The notes: generated by a model from the letters alone, not told the origin. Counted from the stretch's first letter, positions 20,155 to 28,822 are shown. The stretch: 64,000 nucleotides of DNA from Prostheceraeus crozeri (GCA_907163375.1 CAJQUW010001676.1:31300-95299); one strand, 5' to 3'. A program made the numbers and translations.

Positions 20155-20235
20155 AAGTATCGAACCTGGAACTTCCAACAGAAGTCAGCAGCGTTATCCA
20201 CACGGCCACCGTAGATGTAGAGCCGAACTGTCAAC
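20155..20235 (-). promoter_or_regulatory. tRNA-like segment at the LINE 5' end
   Basis: Reading the minus strand, TGGCCGTGTGG resembles a pol III A box and GGTTCGATACT, 31 nt later, a B box, with GCTGCTGACTTCTGTTGG between them in the position of an anticodon arm. A serine/leucine-tRNA-like SINE head or a tRNA-derived promoter would explain it. A complete cloverleaf was not established. Confidence 0.55.
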
Positions 20236-20254
20236 AACACCTTGATAATCCGGT

Positions 20255-20836
20255 TAAACAGACTATAGCAAAACTTTTTAAAAAGATTTCAGAACAATCA
20301 AAAATTTTAATATTACTTTCTTTAAATTTAAAATCTGCTGTAATTAAAAATAAACATCAGATAAAAATGTTAAAAGAACAATTAGAAGATGAAATAGAAA
20401 AACTTCCTGAAAGAATTAAAAAAATTTAAAGCAGCTACAAGCTACATTTCAAAAAAGTGTTGATGAATTAAGTTCTAAAATTACTCAACAAATGAAAAAG
20501 ATGAATAGAATAATAAATGAAGTGAACTCACTTAATCAAAGAGTTGATAAAATGAAAACTCTTAAAATCAATTTAGAAAATGAATAAAAGAAAAATTTAC
20601 AAGAAAACTCTAAAGAAAATAAAGAACAGTTAGATGCTGTTAAAAGACAATTAGATGTTCTTAAAATTAAGTTAAATGCTCTTAAAACGGCGTTGAAGAT
20701 GAATCAGGAGAAAATGCAAGTTAATAGAAAAGAAATTAAAGTACATCACACGCTGCTTGACGCAATAGATAAAGTGCAACAGTCAATTAATAAAGTTATC
20801 TCGAAGTTGTTGTCCATTCACAAACGTAAATCTTAA
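20255..20836 (+). pseudogene. Coiled-coil protein remnant of the inner Polinton
   Basis: AT-rich sequence on the far side of the LINE encodes long heptad-like stretches (for example AVKRQLDVLKIKLNALK and MKKMNRIINEVNSLNQRV). It may be the shaft of the fibre-like protein begun at 16233 or a separate structural gene. Broken. Recognition rests on composition and heptads only. Confidence 0.4.
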
Positions 20837-20878
20837 CACGTAAATATTTTTCCCAAAAGTCAAATTTAATCATAAAAA

Positions 20879-21235
20879 ATGCCTATAATTTATAAACACA
20901 ATCTTAAACATTTTGCTTCAAATGAAAAAATTTCTCATGAACCACGTATGAATCCTGTTTATCATTATGATAATAGAGAAACAGTCGGAACAGAAAAGTT
21001 CCTAGGCACCGCAGGTGCCGTTCAAAAAGAAGGGGATGGTATATTTTCTGGAATTGGAAGTATCGTTAACTTAATTAAAAATAATAAAGATTTGATTACA
21101 TCTGCTGCAAAAGGAGCAGCTGCTATAGGTAGTACAGCTAGTGCAATATCAAATGCTGTTAAGTCTCAAAACGAATTAAAACAACTAGAAGCTATTCGTA
21201 AACTTAGGAATGATTCTGAAGAACTAAAAATTTAA
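20879..21235 (+). CDS. Small amphipathic virion-type protein (pVI/pX-like)
   Basis: A 118-residue intact frame after ATAAAAAATG. The polar N-terminus leads to a glycine/alanine-rich amphipathic stretch (GIFSGIGSIVNLIKNN, then SAAKGAAAIGSTASAISNAV) and a charged helix. Position just before the major capsid gene and composition resemble the membrane-active minor capsid proteins of Polintons and adenoviruses. An in-frame hairpin element (21005-21019) encodes GTAGA. Role inferred. Confidence 0.5.
   Translation: MPIIYKHNLKHFASNEKISHEPRMNPVYHYDNRETVGTEKFLGTAGAVQKEGDGIFSGIGSIVNLIKNNKDLITSAAKGAAAIGSTASAISNAVKSQNELKQLEAIRKLRNDSEELKI
21005..21019. repeat. Hairpin element, 6-bp arms
   Basis: GGCACC-GCA-GGTGCC, in frame inside the small virion-type gene. 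Confidence 0.8.
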
Positions 21236-21294
21236 AAAATTTTCAGAGGAAACAAAAAACAAAATTGCTAACATAGCTGTTGGGGAAACCTTGA

Positions 21295-21427
21295 GGAGCG
21301 GAGCTCCGTCTGATAGTAAACATAAGAAGACATCAGGTGTAGCCATAAAACGTTCAATTGAAGAAATAAGAGGTAATGGTATTAATAGCAACCTTCGGTC
21401 TAACCAGCAAAGCTGTAGCGGAGCTGG
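21295..21427. repeat. Hairpin elements between virion genes
   Basis: GGAGC-GGA-GCTCC at 21295-21307; ACC-TTC-GGT, CAGC-AAA-GCTG and AGC-GGA-GCT at 21391-21425. All have 3-nt loops. Confidence 0.8.
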
Positions 21428-21562
21428 TCTAGCAAAATTCTAAAATATATTTTTTAGTAAAATTATTTTAGTAAAATTATTTTAGCAAAATGCTAAAATT
21501 ATATTTCAGTAAAAATTTTTTTGTGTGAGAAAAAACAAAAAGTCAAATTATTTTTTATAAAA

Positions 21563-22896
21563 ATGTCTTCGCTTATCGAAAATAAACTTAGATTAGACGA
21601 TCCTCCGTTCGTCAGTAATAATCAAAAAAAGAATGACTATATAAGAATTGCTATGAATCCCGGATCTTCCAGTAGAGTAAATACTGGAGGTGATTTAATT
21701 TTTGAAGTTGATAATCAGCAGAGTTATATATATCTACCTGATTCATTTTTACACTGTGAATATTCTTTATATAGTGATGCCAGTTTTACAACACCATTAC
21801 CAGATAGCGATAATATTGCACTAGAGAATAATTTTTTCCAAGATTATTTACACAAATGCGTTTAGATGTTGCAACTCAAAATATAGAAACAATAAGTGAT
21901 TCTCCAGGTGTAATTGATACAATGCTTAGATTTATAACAATTGGTGAAAATAATAAAAAGCATGAAATCGAAGGTTGGTTTCCTGATACTAATGATGGTA
22001 TAATTGTTGATGATTTAACTCACGCTGGAACAGATGCAGCAGGAATTGCGAAAGATGTAGAAAATATTGCAAAACGTTTAAATAAAACAAATAATGATGC
22101 ATATAAAGAAAGACGTGAGTTTAACAAGAAAAGTAAACAGACAGTAAATTGGTCATTGTCTCCATTATTCGGATATTTAGATTATGATAAAATATCATAT
22201 CAATTAAAATTTAAATTAATAATTCATCGCACAGCAAATAATGAATTAATCTTTTTTGGTAAGACTGGGAAAAAAGCTTATTTAAAAATTGATAGACTTG
22301 AATGGTGGATTAAGCATATTACTCCTAGTTTAGAGGTCGAAACAGCTATTGCAAAAAGATTAAATACTAACAAACCAATTCCAGTAAATTTTCTAAAGCG
22401 TACTGCTAGTTCAGTAACTTTTTCCGAACAAAGATTTAACTGGCATTTTACTAGAACTGCGAATACTCCAAGATATTTATTACTAACTTTTCAAAGAAAT
22501 AATTCTCCAAGTTTTGATAAGAACAATAATCTCTTCCATATTAATACAATTCGAAGTTTACAAGTTTCATTAAATCAAACCCGATATCCAATTGATCCAT
22601 TAAGATTCGATGATACCAATAATCAATTTATGGAAGGATATGATTCTTATCGAAATCTTTGTATAGAATTTGGAGTTGAACCACAATTAACTCCTGGAGA
22701 TTGGAGACATTTATATCCTGTTTTCTGTTTCGATTTAAGTGCACAATCTGAAGATATTATCAAGACTGGTTGTGATGTAACAATTAATATTGAAAAAAAA
22801 GATTCCACAACTTCAATGATGGCTTATGGTTTATTGCTAGAAGATGCAAAATATTCTATTGAAGTTCTTAATGGGAAGATGGCTAGGATAGGCTAA
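21563..22896 (+). pseudogene. Major capsid protein (double jelly roll)
   Basis: The region encodes ~440 residues resembling Polinton/adintovirus major capsid proteins. It opens with a short linker, then NPGSSSRVNTGGDLIFEVD and QQSYIYLPDSFLHCEYSLY, the start of the first jelly roll. Later come VIDTMLRFITIGENN, SPLFGYLDYDKISYQLKFKL and, in the second roll, FEQ-type strands ending in LTPGDWRHLYPVFCFDLSAQ and CDVTINIEKKDSTTSM. It forms the capsid shell. Start from the ATG after TTTTTTATAAAA. The copy is broken. Confidence 0.7.
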
Positions 22897-22916
22897 AGCC
22901 AGAGGAGCTTCGCTCC
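22891..22916. repeat. Double hairpin at the capsid-gene stop
   Basis: GGCT-AA-AGCC then GGAGC-TTC-GCTCC. The TAA stop of the capsid gene lies in the first loop. Confidence 0.85.
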
Positions 22917-23051
22917 GATAAATTGATTTAATTTTTTTTCATAACTAGAATAGATTAAAAAATTCTTAACTAAAAATTTTTCATAACTAGAATAGATTAA
23001 AAATTTTCGTAACTTAAAATTTTTTAGTAACTTAAAATTTTTTTATTAAAA

Positions 23052-23536
23052 ATGTCGCAAGCGAAAAGTAATATTAATAATAAAACTGTTGAATTAAAAT
23101 TACGAAATATTGTTGACAAAAATACCCCTAAAACTATTACGATTAACAAAAAAAGTATTACATAAGTAAACTAATGATAGAGAATATTCAATTACAAGAA
23201 AAAAAGAATGGCGGGATTCTCCCATTAATTCCCCTAATAATAGGTGGCATAGCAGCTGCAGGAAGTGTTGCAGGTGGGACAGCTGGTATTGTCCAAGCAG
23301 TAAATAAAAATAAATCAGAGAAGGCAGCATTAGAAGAACAAAAACGTCATAATAGAGAGTTAGAGAAAGTTGCTAGGGGTGAAGGAGTAGTAGATAATTT
23401 TATTAGTAAATTAAAATTAGTTGATGAAGGAAAACGAGTTCTTAAAAATATTCTCCACAATGTTGATGATTTGATTGAAATCAAAGAAACAAAAGATGGT
23501 TCTGGAATATATCTAAGTCCTAGTATGATTCGGTAA
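23052..23536 (+). pseudogene. Small hydrophobic virion-type protein (pX-like)
   Basis: The 120-residue frame at 23174-23536 has a strongly hydrophobic, Gly/Ala-rich segment (GGILPLIPLIIGGIAAAGSV then AGGTAGIVQAV) followed by a charged coiled-coil-like half, like the adenovirus pX/mu- or pVI-type minor proteins of adintoviruses. A short leader frame from ATG 23052 precedes it and may belong to the same gene. Lies between capsid and PLA2 genes, as expected for virion components. Broken or nearly so. Confidence 0.5.
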
Positions 23537-23544
23537 TAACCTCA

Positions 23545-23615
23545 GGACCTTTTGTCCGATCGGCTAAAGCCTCTGAACTAAGCTCTATCGGCTAAAGCTT
23601 CAGGACCTTTGGTCC
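23545..23615. repeat. Cluster of hairpin elements
   Basis: GGAC-CTTTT-GTCC, GGCT-AA-AGCC and GGACC-TTT-GGTCC in 70 bp of intergenic sequence. Confidence 0.85.
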
Positions 23616-23666
23616 GATTAGGTAAAACATTTATTTTATCTTTTAAATTTTTTTTATCTTTTAAAA

Positions 23667-24190
23667 TGAATTCTACAAATTCCGAAAATTTAATTAAATT
23701 AAAAATTTCTAATTTAGATTTATTAAATTATCTATTAAACAAAAATAAAAACTAAAATTGTCAGCATATTGGAGGTGACAAGAACAAAGTTCCATACCAC
23801 TTCGGTGGTGATATACAAAAAACATTAGAAAACTTTCCTGGATTTATTTGGAGTAAATATTCGAAAGAAAAACATCTTCCTGGTCATTCATATACTGGTC
23901 CAGGAACTCGATTAGATATAAGACTAGATGAGAAAATTAATCCGAAACCAGGTGAAGAACCAATAAATAGAGTAGATGCCGCCGCTTATAGACATGATTT
24001 AGCTTATCGAAATCATGATCTAAGTTCTCGACATGCAGCTGATAAGAAGATGATTCAAGAATTAGATAGTATTCAAAATCCTACATTTAGAGAAAAAATT
24101 GAAAGAATGTTTGCTAAGAAAGCTTTACAAGCTAAAATATTATTCGGTCAGGGTTTAAATGAAACGACAGCTAAGCTGTCTGAGAGCAAC
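23667..24190 (+). pseudogene. Phospholipase A2 domain (parvovirus VP1-like)
   Basis: Encodes the parvoviral-type secreted PLA2 signature: YTGPGTRLDIRL supplies the calcium-binding loop (Y-x-G-x-G), and VDAAAYRHDLAYRNHD supplies the catalytic HD-x2-Y. In parvoviruses the domain breaches endosomal membranes during entry; PLA2-like proteins are also known in adintoviruses and Polintons. The domain is followed without an obvious boundary by the integrase, in one open frame. Two hairpin elements lie in its frame (23782-23809 and 24166-24194). The start region is broken. Confidence 0.8.
23782..23809. repeat. Double hairpin in the PLA2 region
   Basis: GAAC-AAA-GTTC then ACCAC-TTCG-GTGGT, read in frame as NKVPYHFGG. 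The first hairpin is the complement of one in the protease gene. Confidence 0.7.
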
Positions 24191-25021
24191 GCTCGAACCT
24201 ACGCGTCCGAAATGTCGAATGACCTAGGACGCTATGCCTCCAAAATTCACAAAGAATACAGAAAGCCGAAATATCTATTGAAAGTAAAAGTATTTAATAA
24301 AGATGATATTTGGAGTGCTGATCTTATTCATATGCCGAATGAAAAAGATTATAAATACGCATTGACCGTTATAGATTTATATACACGATACGCTTGGGTA
24401 AAGCCTTTAAAAAACAAAAGTGGTCTATCAGTTAAATATGCGTTTGAAGAAATCTTTAAAGAAAGTAAAAGAAAGCCAAAAAAATTGTTTGTTGATAAAG
24501 GGTCGGAATTTTATAACCGAAACGTTCAGCCACTATTTGAAACTGTTTATTCAACTGAAAATGCAGGGAAGGCCGTAGTGATAGAAAGATTCAATCGGAC
24601 GTTAAAAAATAAATTATTCAAGAAATTTACTGAGCAAAGAAATCAGAAATGGTTGAAGATATTACCAGGAATTGTAGAAGAGTACAATAATAAAGTTCAT
24701 TCTGGTATTGAAGAAACTCCAAAGAATGCTTCTGTCGACCCTGATTTGATGAGAAAAAAAATATTCGAGAATAATAATTTGAATGAGAGTAATCCGAATT
24801 TGCAGAAACTTAAGCCGAAATTAAAAATTGGAGATAGAGTTAGAATATTTAAATATAAGAATAAATTTGAAAAAGGCTTTGTTGGTTATTGGACGAAAGA
24901 GATATTTGAAATTTCTAAAATAAATCAAAGTTATCCGTTTACTTATGAAATTAAAGATATAGATAATGAGGATATCAGAGGCCGTTTTTATCAAAATGAA
25001 TTACAACGAACTGATTTTTAA
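24050..25021 (+). CDS. Retroviral-type integrase (rve superfamily)
   Basis: A 323-residue open frame from an internal ATG; the frame continues upstream into the PLA2 domain. The catalytic core carries the D-D-E triad: D in WSADLIHMPN, D in KKLFVDKGSEFYN, E in AGKAVVIERFNRT. The C-terminus (KIGDRVRIFKYKNKFEKGF, then YEIKDIDNEDIRGRFYQNEL) is the chromodomain-like, DNA-binding tail typical of Polinton integrases. It inserts the element and makes the 6-bp duplication. A double hairpin lies in frame near its start (KLSESNART). Confidence 0.92.
   Translation: MIQELDSIQNPTFREKIERMFAKKALQAKILFGQGLNETTAKLSESNARTYASEMSNDLGRYASKIHKEYRKPKYLLKVKVFNKDDIWSADLIHMPNEKDYKYALTVIDLYTRYAWVKPLKNKSGLSVKYAFEEIFKESKRKPKKLFVDKGSEFYNRNVQPLFETVYSTENAGKAVVIERFNRTLKNKLFKKFTEQRNQKWLKILPGIVEEYNNKVHSGIEETPKNASVDPDLMRKKIFENNNLNESNPNLQKLKPKLKIGDRVRIFKYKNKFEKGFVGYWTKEIFEISKINQSYPFTYEIKDIDNEDIRGRFYQNELQRTDF
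24166..24194. repeat. Double hairpin at the PLA2-integrase junction
   Basis: GACAGC-TAA-GCTGTC then GAGC-AAC-GCTC, in the coding frame. Confidence 0.85.
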
Positions 25022-25533
25022 TTATCATTATTATTATTATTATTTTTATTATTCAATTCTAACATAATATCAAGAAATGATACTCCTTTTTGTAATTTAA
25101 ATAAAACATAAAGACATAATTGACCACAGTAAGTAGTTCCCGGTTTTTGAATTTGAAATGTATTATAAATTCCATTGCCAATTATTTCTCTTACTTCATT
25201 CGTAGGTGGAAGTCCGTAAGAGTCGAACCAATAGTTCTCAGCCTCCGGGCGGTCGAAATAATAATTATCTCCGTTTTTACTAAAAATACCTGCTGACCAA
25301 TGTACACCTTTTTCATCTGACGTATGAAGATTTGCTATGAAATTTATAGTTATTGATGGAACTTTGTTCCGGGAACTGAAGGTTCCTGTTGGCTTATTTT
25401 TTAGGAATTGTAATTCGTCTCTCATTAGAACATGAAAATTCTTTATTCCTAATCGATTAGCGATTTTCTTTAGGTCGAAATTCGTTGTCGTTTGTGTTCC
25501 ATATAATTTCAAAAACTCATTTATGTCGCTCAT
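25018..25533 (-). CDS. Adenain-like cysteine protease
   Basis: A 171-residue intact frame convergent with the integrase and overlapping its end by 4 bp. The catalytic set is visible: His in GVHWSAGIFSK, Asp in YYFDRPEAENYWFDSYG, and Gln/Cys in TTYCGQLCLYVLFKL. The N-terminal FDLKKIANRLGIKNFHVLM is the usual lead-in of Polinton proteases. Such proteases mature capsid precursors. An in-frame double hairpin (25358-25386) adds residues around GTFSSRNKVPS. The ATG follows TTTTATTATAAA. It looks whole. Confidence 0.88.
   Translation of the reverse strand: MSDINEFLKLYGTQTTTNFDLKKIANRLGIKNFHVLMRDELQFLKNKPTGTFSSRNKVPSITINFIANLHTSDEKGVHWSAGIFSKNGDNYYFDRPEAENYWFDSYGLPPTNEVREIIGNGIYNTFQIQKPGTTYCGQLCLYVLFKLQKGVSFLDIMLELNNKNNNNNNDN
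25358..25386. repeat. Double hairpin in the protease gene
   Basis: GGAAC-TTT-GTTCC then GGAAC-TGAAG-GTTCC, in frame. Confidence 0.85.
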
Positions 25534-25576
25534 TTTATAATAAAAAAATTTCTTAAGGGACCCCTAGAAGTCAGAA

Positions 25577-25740
25577 GGGAGGGGGTATTGATTTAAAACT
25601 GTTCTCTAATGATGTCTTTCCTTACTACTTGGGGGGGGGGTATTGATTTAAAACTATTTCATAATGATGACTTTCCTTACTACTTGGGGGGGGGGTATTG
25701 ATTTAAAACTGTTCTCTAATGATGTCTTTCCTTACTACTT
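25577..25740. repeat. Three 55-bp tandem repeats with G tracts
   Basis: The unit is a G run, then TATTGATTTAAAACT, then CTTTCCTTACTACTT, at 25586, 25641 and 25696. The G tract reaches ten bases, a possible quadruplex or slippage site. Confidence 0.9.
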
Positions 25741-25768
25741 ATTCGATTTTGAAATGATTTAATTTAGA

Positions 25769-26017
25769 TTAAATTAAAACGTTAAATTGTTGCATTGTGT
25801 TAGTAGAGTTAGTGTTTCGCACATCTTTTATCAATAGTAATTCATTACTCATCAATATGTGAAAATTCTTTATTCCTAATTGCTTAGCAATCTCATTTAA
25901 ATCGAAATTCGTAGTTTGTTTGCCGTATATTTTTTGGAAGTCTCTAATGTTTCTCACTCTTATAGAAGATAAAATGTTTCTATTATATTCCCGTAAATGA
26001 GAAATTAAAAACAACAC
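25769..26017 (-). pseudogene. Partial second copy of the protease N-terminus
   Basis: Contains FDLNEIAKQLGIKNFHILMS preceded by FQKIYGKQTT, matching the start of the adjacent protease with substitutions. It lies just upstream on the same strand, across the 55-bp repeats, and looks like an old local duplication of the gene's 5' end. Confidence 0.75.
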
Positions 26018-26090
26018 ATGGATATTTCAATTTGGTTACATCCACTTTGCATACATTCAATTTGGATACATTGAAATACATGTAAATTTG

Positions 26091-26345
26091 TCCACGGGTG
26101 GACGAGGTTTCATTGATTGAAACACTCTATTGTATTTACATGTGCAAGAGGAAATAACATTGCATATAAAACAGGAAATAACATTGCATATAAAACAGGA
26201 AATAGCATTGCATATAAAACCGACAGATACAAGTTTTCTAAACAATGGGATTTCTGTCCACGGGCGGACAAGGTTTCATTGGTTGAAACACTCTATTTTA
26301 TTTACATGTGCAACATGAAATAACATTGCATATAAAACAGAGGGG
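26091..26345. repeat. Direct repeats with internal short tandem repeat
   Basis: A ~85-bp phrase (TGTCCACGGG through AACATTGCATATAAAAC) occurs at ~26093-26176 and ~26256-26339. Between them AACATTGCATATAAAACAGG is repeated three times in tandem. Confidence 0.85.
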
Positions 26346-27430
26346 TTTCAAGAATGATAAATTTTCTTCGTCTAATGTTAACGCGCTGATTTTTGATTAG
26401 TTGAATGGCGCAGTATTTTAGCTGAATGGCGCACCATTATTCAAGAGAATATAATGAAATGACATAGGTCTAACATTGAAAATAAAGTGTCCTGCGGCCG
26501 TATCGCAATAACAATAGCGGAGTTTAACATCCAAATTCCATTGAATATGTCAGCGCGGTATTATCACTAAATGACGCACCATTGTTTGGGAGAAGAATGG
26601 AATCATTTGGAATGCCACATAATTGCTTTACACAATGAAGACAATCTTCCGATAACGTCAGGTCGTGACTTTTAAAGTACAAGAGAAACAGACACCCGAC
26701 AAAGCGTAGGAAATTTGTCTGCTAATTTACCTAATTTCATAACAAATGAAACTTCGGTAATTGATCACTATAAAAAAAGACTTGTCATTATCACAAACAG
26801 AGAGCAGATAGTGCTTACCGATAAAAATTTTACACATAACACTGAGTGCATTGTTTCTTTTTTCATGCAACAAGAATTTGTGTAAGTTTACAATTGTATT
26901 ATTCTCTCCACCATTTGGCTGTATGAAATCACTCAAAGAATCTGTAAATTCATGCCTCTCCAATTCCTCCCGTAATTTTTTCATCCTCCCTGGCAACGAT
27001 TGTTTTCTTCTATCTTCAAATTGATCTTGTCTCATTTTGAGAAATATATGACGAGAGCGTTTTGACACAACCTTCACTGACAAGAAACACTGTTAAATTA
27101 AATAAGTCTTTAGCACAATTGTTTGAAATAGCCATATCGATTATTGTTGTTGTGTATTGTTACACGGCATTGCAGCCGGAGTAGGATTTGCTGGTTATAT
27201 ATTCCACGTCTTACAAATGTCTAAGTGGGTGCAGCAGCTGTTTGTTCTTTCATACATTGTTTCCTTTCAAATGTTTGAGTGGGAAGTCACAGCTCTTTAC
27301 ACTGAAATGCCTTTTCTTCATAAATGCGAGAAGCAGATGTTCTCTACAATTGAGTGTGTATCTGAGTGCAAAGCAGTAGATAAATTGTAAGGTAAGTTGT
27401 AAGGTTGTAAGGTAATTGTAAGATTGTTTT
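26346..27430. other. Unassigned right part of the inner element
   Basis: About 1.1 kb between the repeats and the right inverted repeat. A 118-residue frame at 26727-27083 (minus; basic N-terminus, middle FIQPNGGENNTIVNLHKFLL) and a 77-residue frame at 27157-27390 (plus) have no recognisable family. The phrase GCGCACCATT and relatives recur. Base composition is less AT-rich than the rest of the inner element, so part may be a later insertion. Confidence 0.4.
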
Positions 27431-27454
27431 CAAGGTAATAATTGTAATTCACAA

Positions 27455-27890
27455 ATTTTGAAATTCTCAACTTTTATGATTTTCGGTGTCCTGGAACGGT
27501 CATGATTTTGGGGGTGAAAATTGTAATTCTCAAATTTGAGATTCTTAACTTTTCTGATTTTCGGTGTCCTGAAACGGTCATGATTTTCAAGAGAAAAATT
27601 GTAATTCTCAAATTTGAGATTTTGAAAAATTTGAAAATTGGGTATTTTTAAAAACGCCCCAATTTGTGAATTTAGGTCTTCATAACCTGAAAAAGGGTTC
27701 AAATTCATGAATTTATGTCGTTTTTAAAAAGTACCATTTTTGAAAAAATGGTACTTTTTGAATGGACTAAATTCATGTATTTTGGTCTTAAAAACCTGAA
27801 AAAGGGTTCAAATTCATGAATTTATGTCGTTTTTAAAGATACCATTTTTTGAATTTTATGGTGTCCTGGAACGGTCTTTTGCCCATTACT
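27455..27890 (-). repeat. Right terminal inverted repeat, inner element
   Basis: Reverse complement of 6101-6535, ending GCCCATTACT before the CACCAT duplication. The GGTGTCCTGGAACGGTC box is again present three times. Confidence 0.9.
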
Positions 27891-27896
27891 CACCAT
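27891..27896. repeat. Right target-site duplication of the inner element
   Basis: CACCAT, identical to 6095-6100. Confidence 0.93.
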
Positions 27897-28239
27897 ATCA
27901 AGAAAGAAAATGTACACTCACCATGCCACACATGAACATGACTCTCTCTCTCCTTCCTTCTTAGGCATAGCCTTCTTCACTTAAGTTTTAATCATGTGGA
28001 AATTATCAGCATGGCTCCATGTGTCATGGAAAAGTCAGTGTGTTACATTTCATGATACGAAACGTCAACTTCAGATAACTCTAGAACGCTTTCATCTACG
28101 AAGGTTACATCGCGCTATCCTATCTTACTCTTGCCGTGTCATTAACGTAGGAGACGGCATTGTATTTATTCGCATTCAAGAGATGATTCTACATAATGAT
28201 CACTGCTACATTGTGATTCCAAAACCCTCATGGGAAAAG

Positions 28240-28247
28240 TATAAAAG
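28240..28247 (+). promoter_or_regulatory. TATA box of the TBP-like gene
   Basis: TATAAAAG with a GGGAGG flank. A start near 28268 would place the ATG of the TBP-like gene (28283) only ~15 nt into the transcript. Confidence 0.65.
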
Positions 28248-28282
28248 GGAGGTTCACTCAACCCTCATGTCATTTGTGAGTC

Positions 28283-28822
28283 ATGCTCCCCATCCGCATC
28301 ATCAACGCCATGCGCGAAATGAATCTCAGAAGAGACATCGATTTAGAACAGTTGCATACCAATCTTCCCGATTCAGTCTATCATCGCGGTCGTCCGCAAA
28401 TGTTGGTCATTCGCATGAGCAACAGTCGAAATCTTCAAATCTTTCGCAGCGGCAAAATCCAAGTCCTAGGAAACCTTTCTCATTTCGTGATGCAGTCCAT
28501 GTGCTACAAAGTCGTCAAGAAAATGCGAACACTCATGCCTCATCTCCGCCTCAGTCCCCTGACATTGAAGAATATAGTAGTGTCTGTTCAATTGAAGATG
28601 TTAGTGAATCTAGCCAACATTAAAACCAGTAATCATTGTATATTTTATTAAACTGAACTCTTTCCTGCTGCTCTGATTCGGAAGTGGCATCCTGTACATA
28701 TTGCAGTGTTTCACAACGGACATTGTATCATGACTGGTTTACGTGATATCAGTAAAGTAGCTGACATTGTTAAATCTTTGATGCGTTATCTGTATGAGTC
28801 ACAGTTAATAGAATCGTGTTAA
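28283..28822 (+). pseudogene. TATA-box-binding-protein-like gene
   Basis: Encodes both lobes of a TBP fold. Lobe one, from ATG 28283, reads RRDIDLEQLHTNLPDS, MLVIRMSNSRNLQIFRSGKI and QVLGNLS, matching the TBP order 'LDL-x-I-A', 'MRI-x-EPR-x-TALIFSSGKM', 'CTGAKS'. Its last strand LTLKNIVVSVQLKM parallels 'FKIQNMVGSCDV' of lobe two, which continues with ELFPAALIRKWHP, HIAVFHNGHCIMTG and a terminal helix (DISKVADIVKSLMRYL). TBP nucleates transcription at TATA boxes. Placed beside the inner insertion and directly behind its own TATA box. It is broken. Family call from pattern alone, but the match is long and collinear. Confidence 0.78.

Larger units (their letters stand above)
16645..20240 (-). 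mobile_element. LINE of the CR1/L2-like group, nearly full length
   Basis: A two-ORF non-LTR retrotransposon inserted in the inner Polinton, recognisable by its balanced base composition against the AT-rich host element. The 5' end is near 20240 and carries a tRNA-like segment; ORF1 is 19499-20143 and ORF2 16644-19334. The 3' end is near 16645 with a TGAATGTA-like tail rather than poly(A), as in CR1/L2 elements. A target duplication was not found by eye. Both frames look open, so it is among the youngest insertions here. Confidence 0.88.
6101..27890. mobile_element. Inner Polinton (adintovirus-like), old and broken
   Basis: A 21.8-kb AT-rich element with ~435-bp inverted repeats starting AGTAATGGGC and a 6-bp duplication CACCAT, inserted in the outer element. 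About 3.6 kb of it is a later LINE insertion. It holds the classic set: penton-like protein, FtsK/HerA-type ATPase, protein-primed polymerase B, fibre-like/coiled-coil genes, major capsid protein, small membrane-active proteins, PLA2, integrase and adenain-like protease. Several genes are intact frames; a handful of breaks affect others. The inverted repeats differ at scattered positions, so it is not recent. Confidence 0.93.

Noticed and set aside
26117-26323. Two overlapping plus-strand frames with repeated IALHIK/NNIAYKTG peptides
   Set aside because: They simply translate the AACATTGCATATAAAACAGG tandem repeat.
27994-28623. A 209-residue frame overlapping the TBP-like gene
   Set aside because: The overlapping frame has the clear TBP pattern and the right promoter spacing; this one is Ser/Gln/His-rich and matches nothing. 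Its first ~95 residues, upstream of the TATA box, could still be coding.
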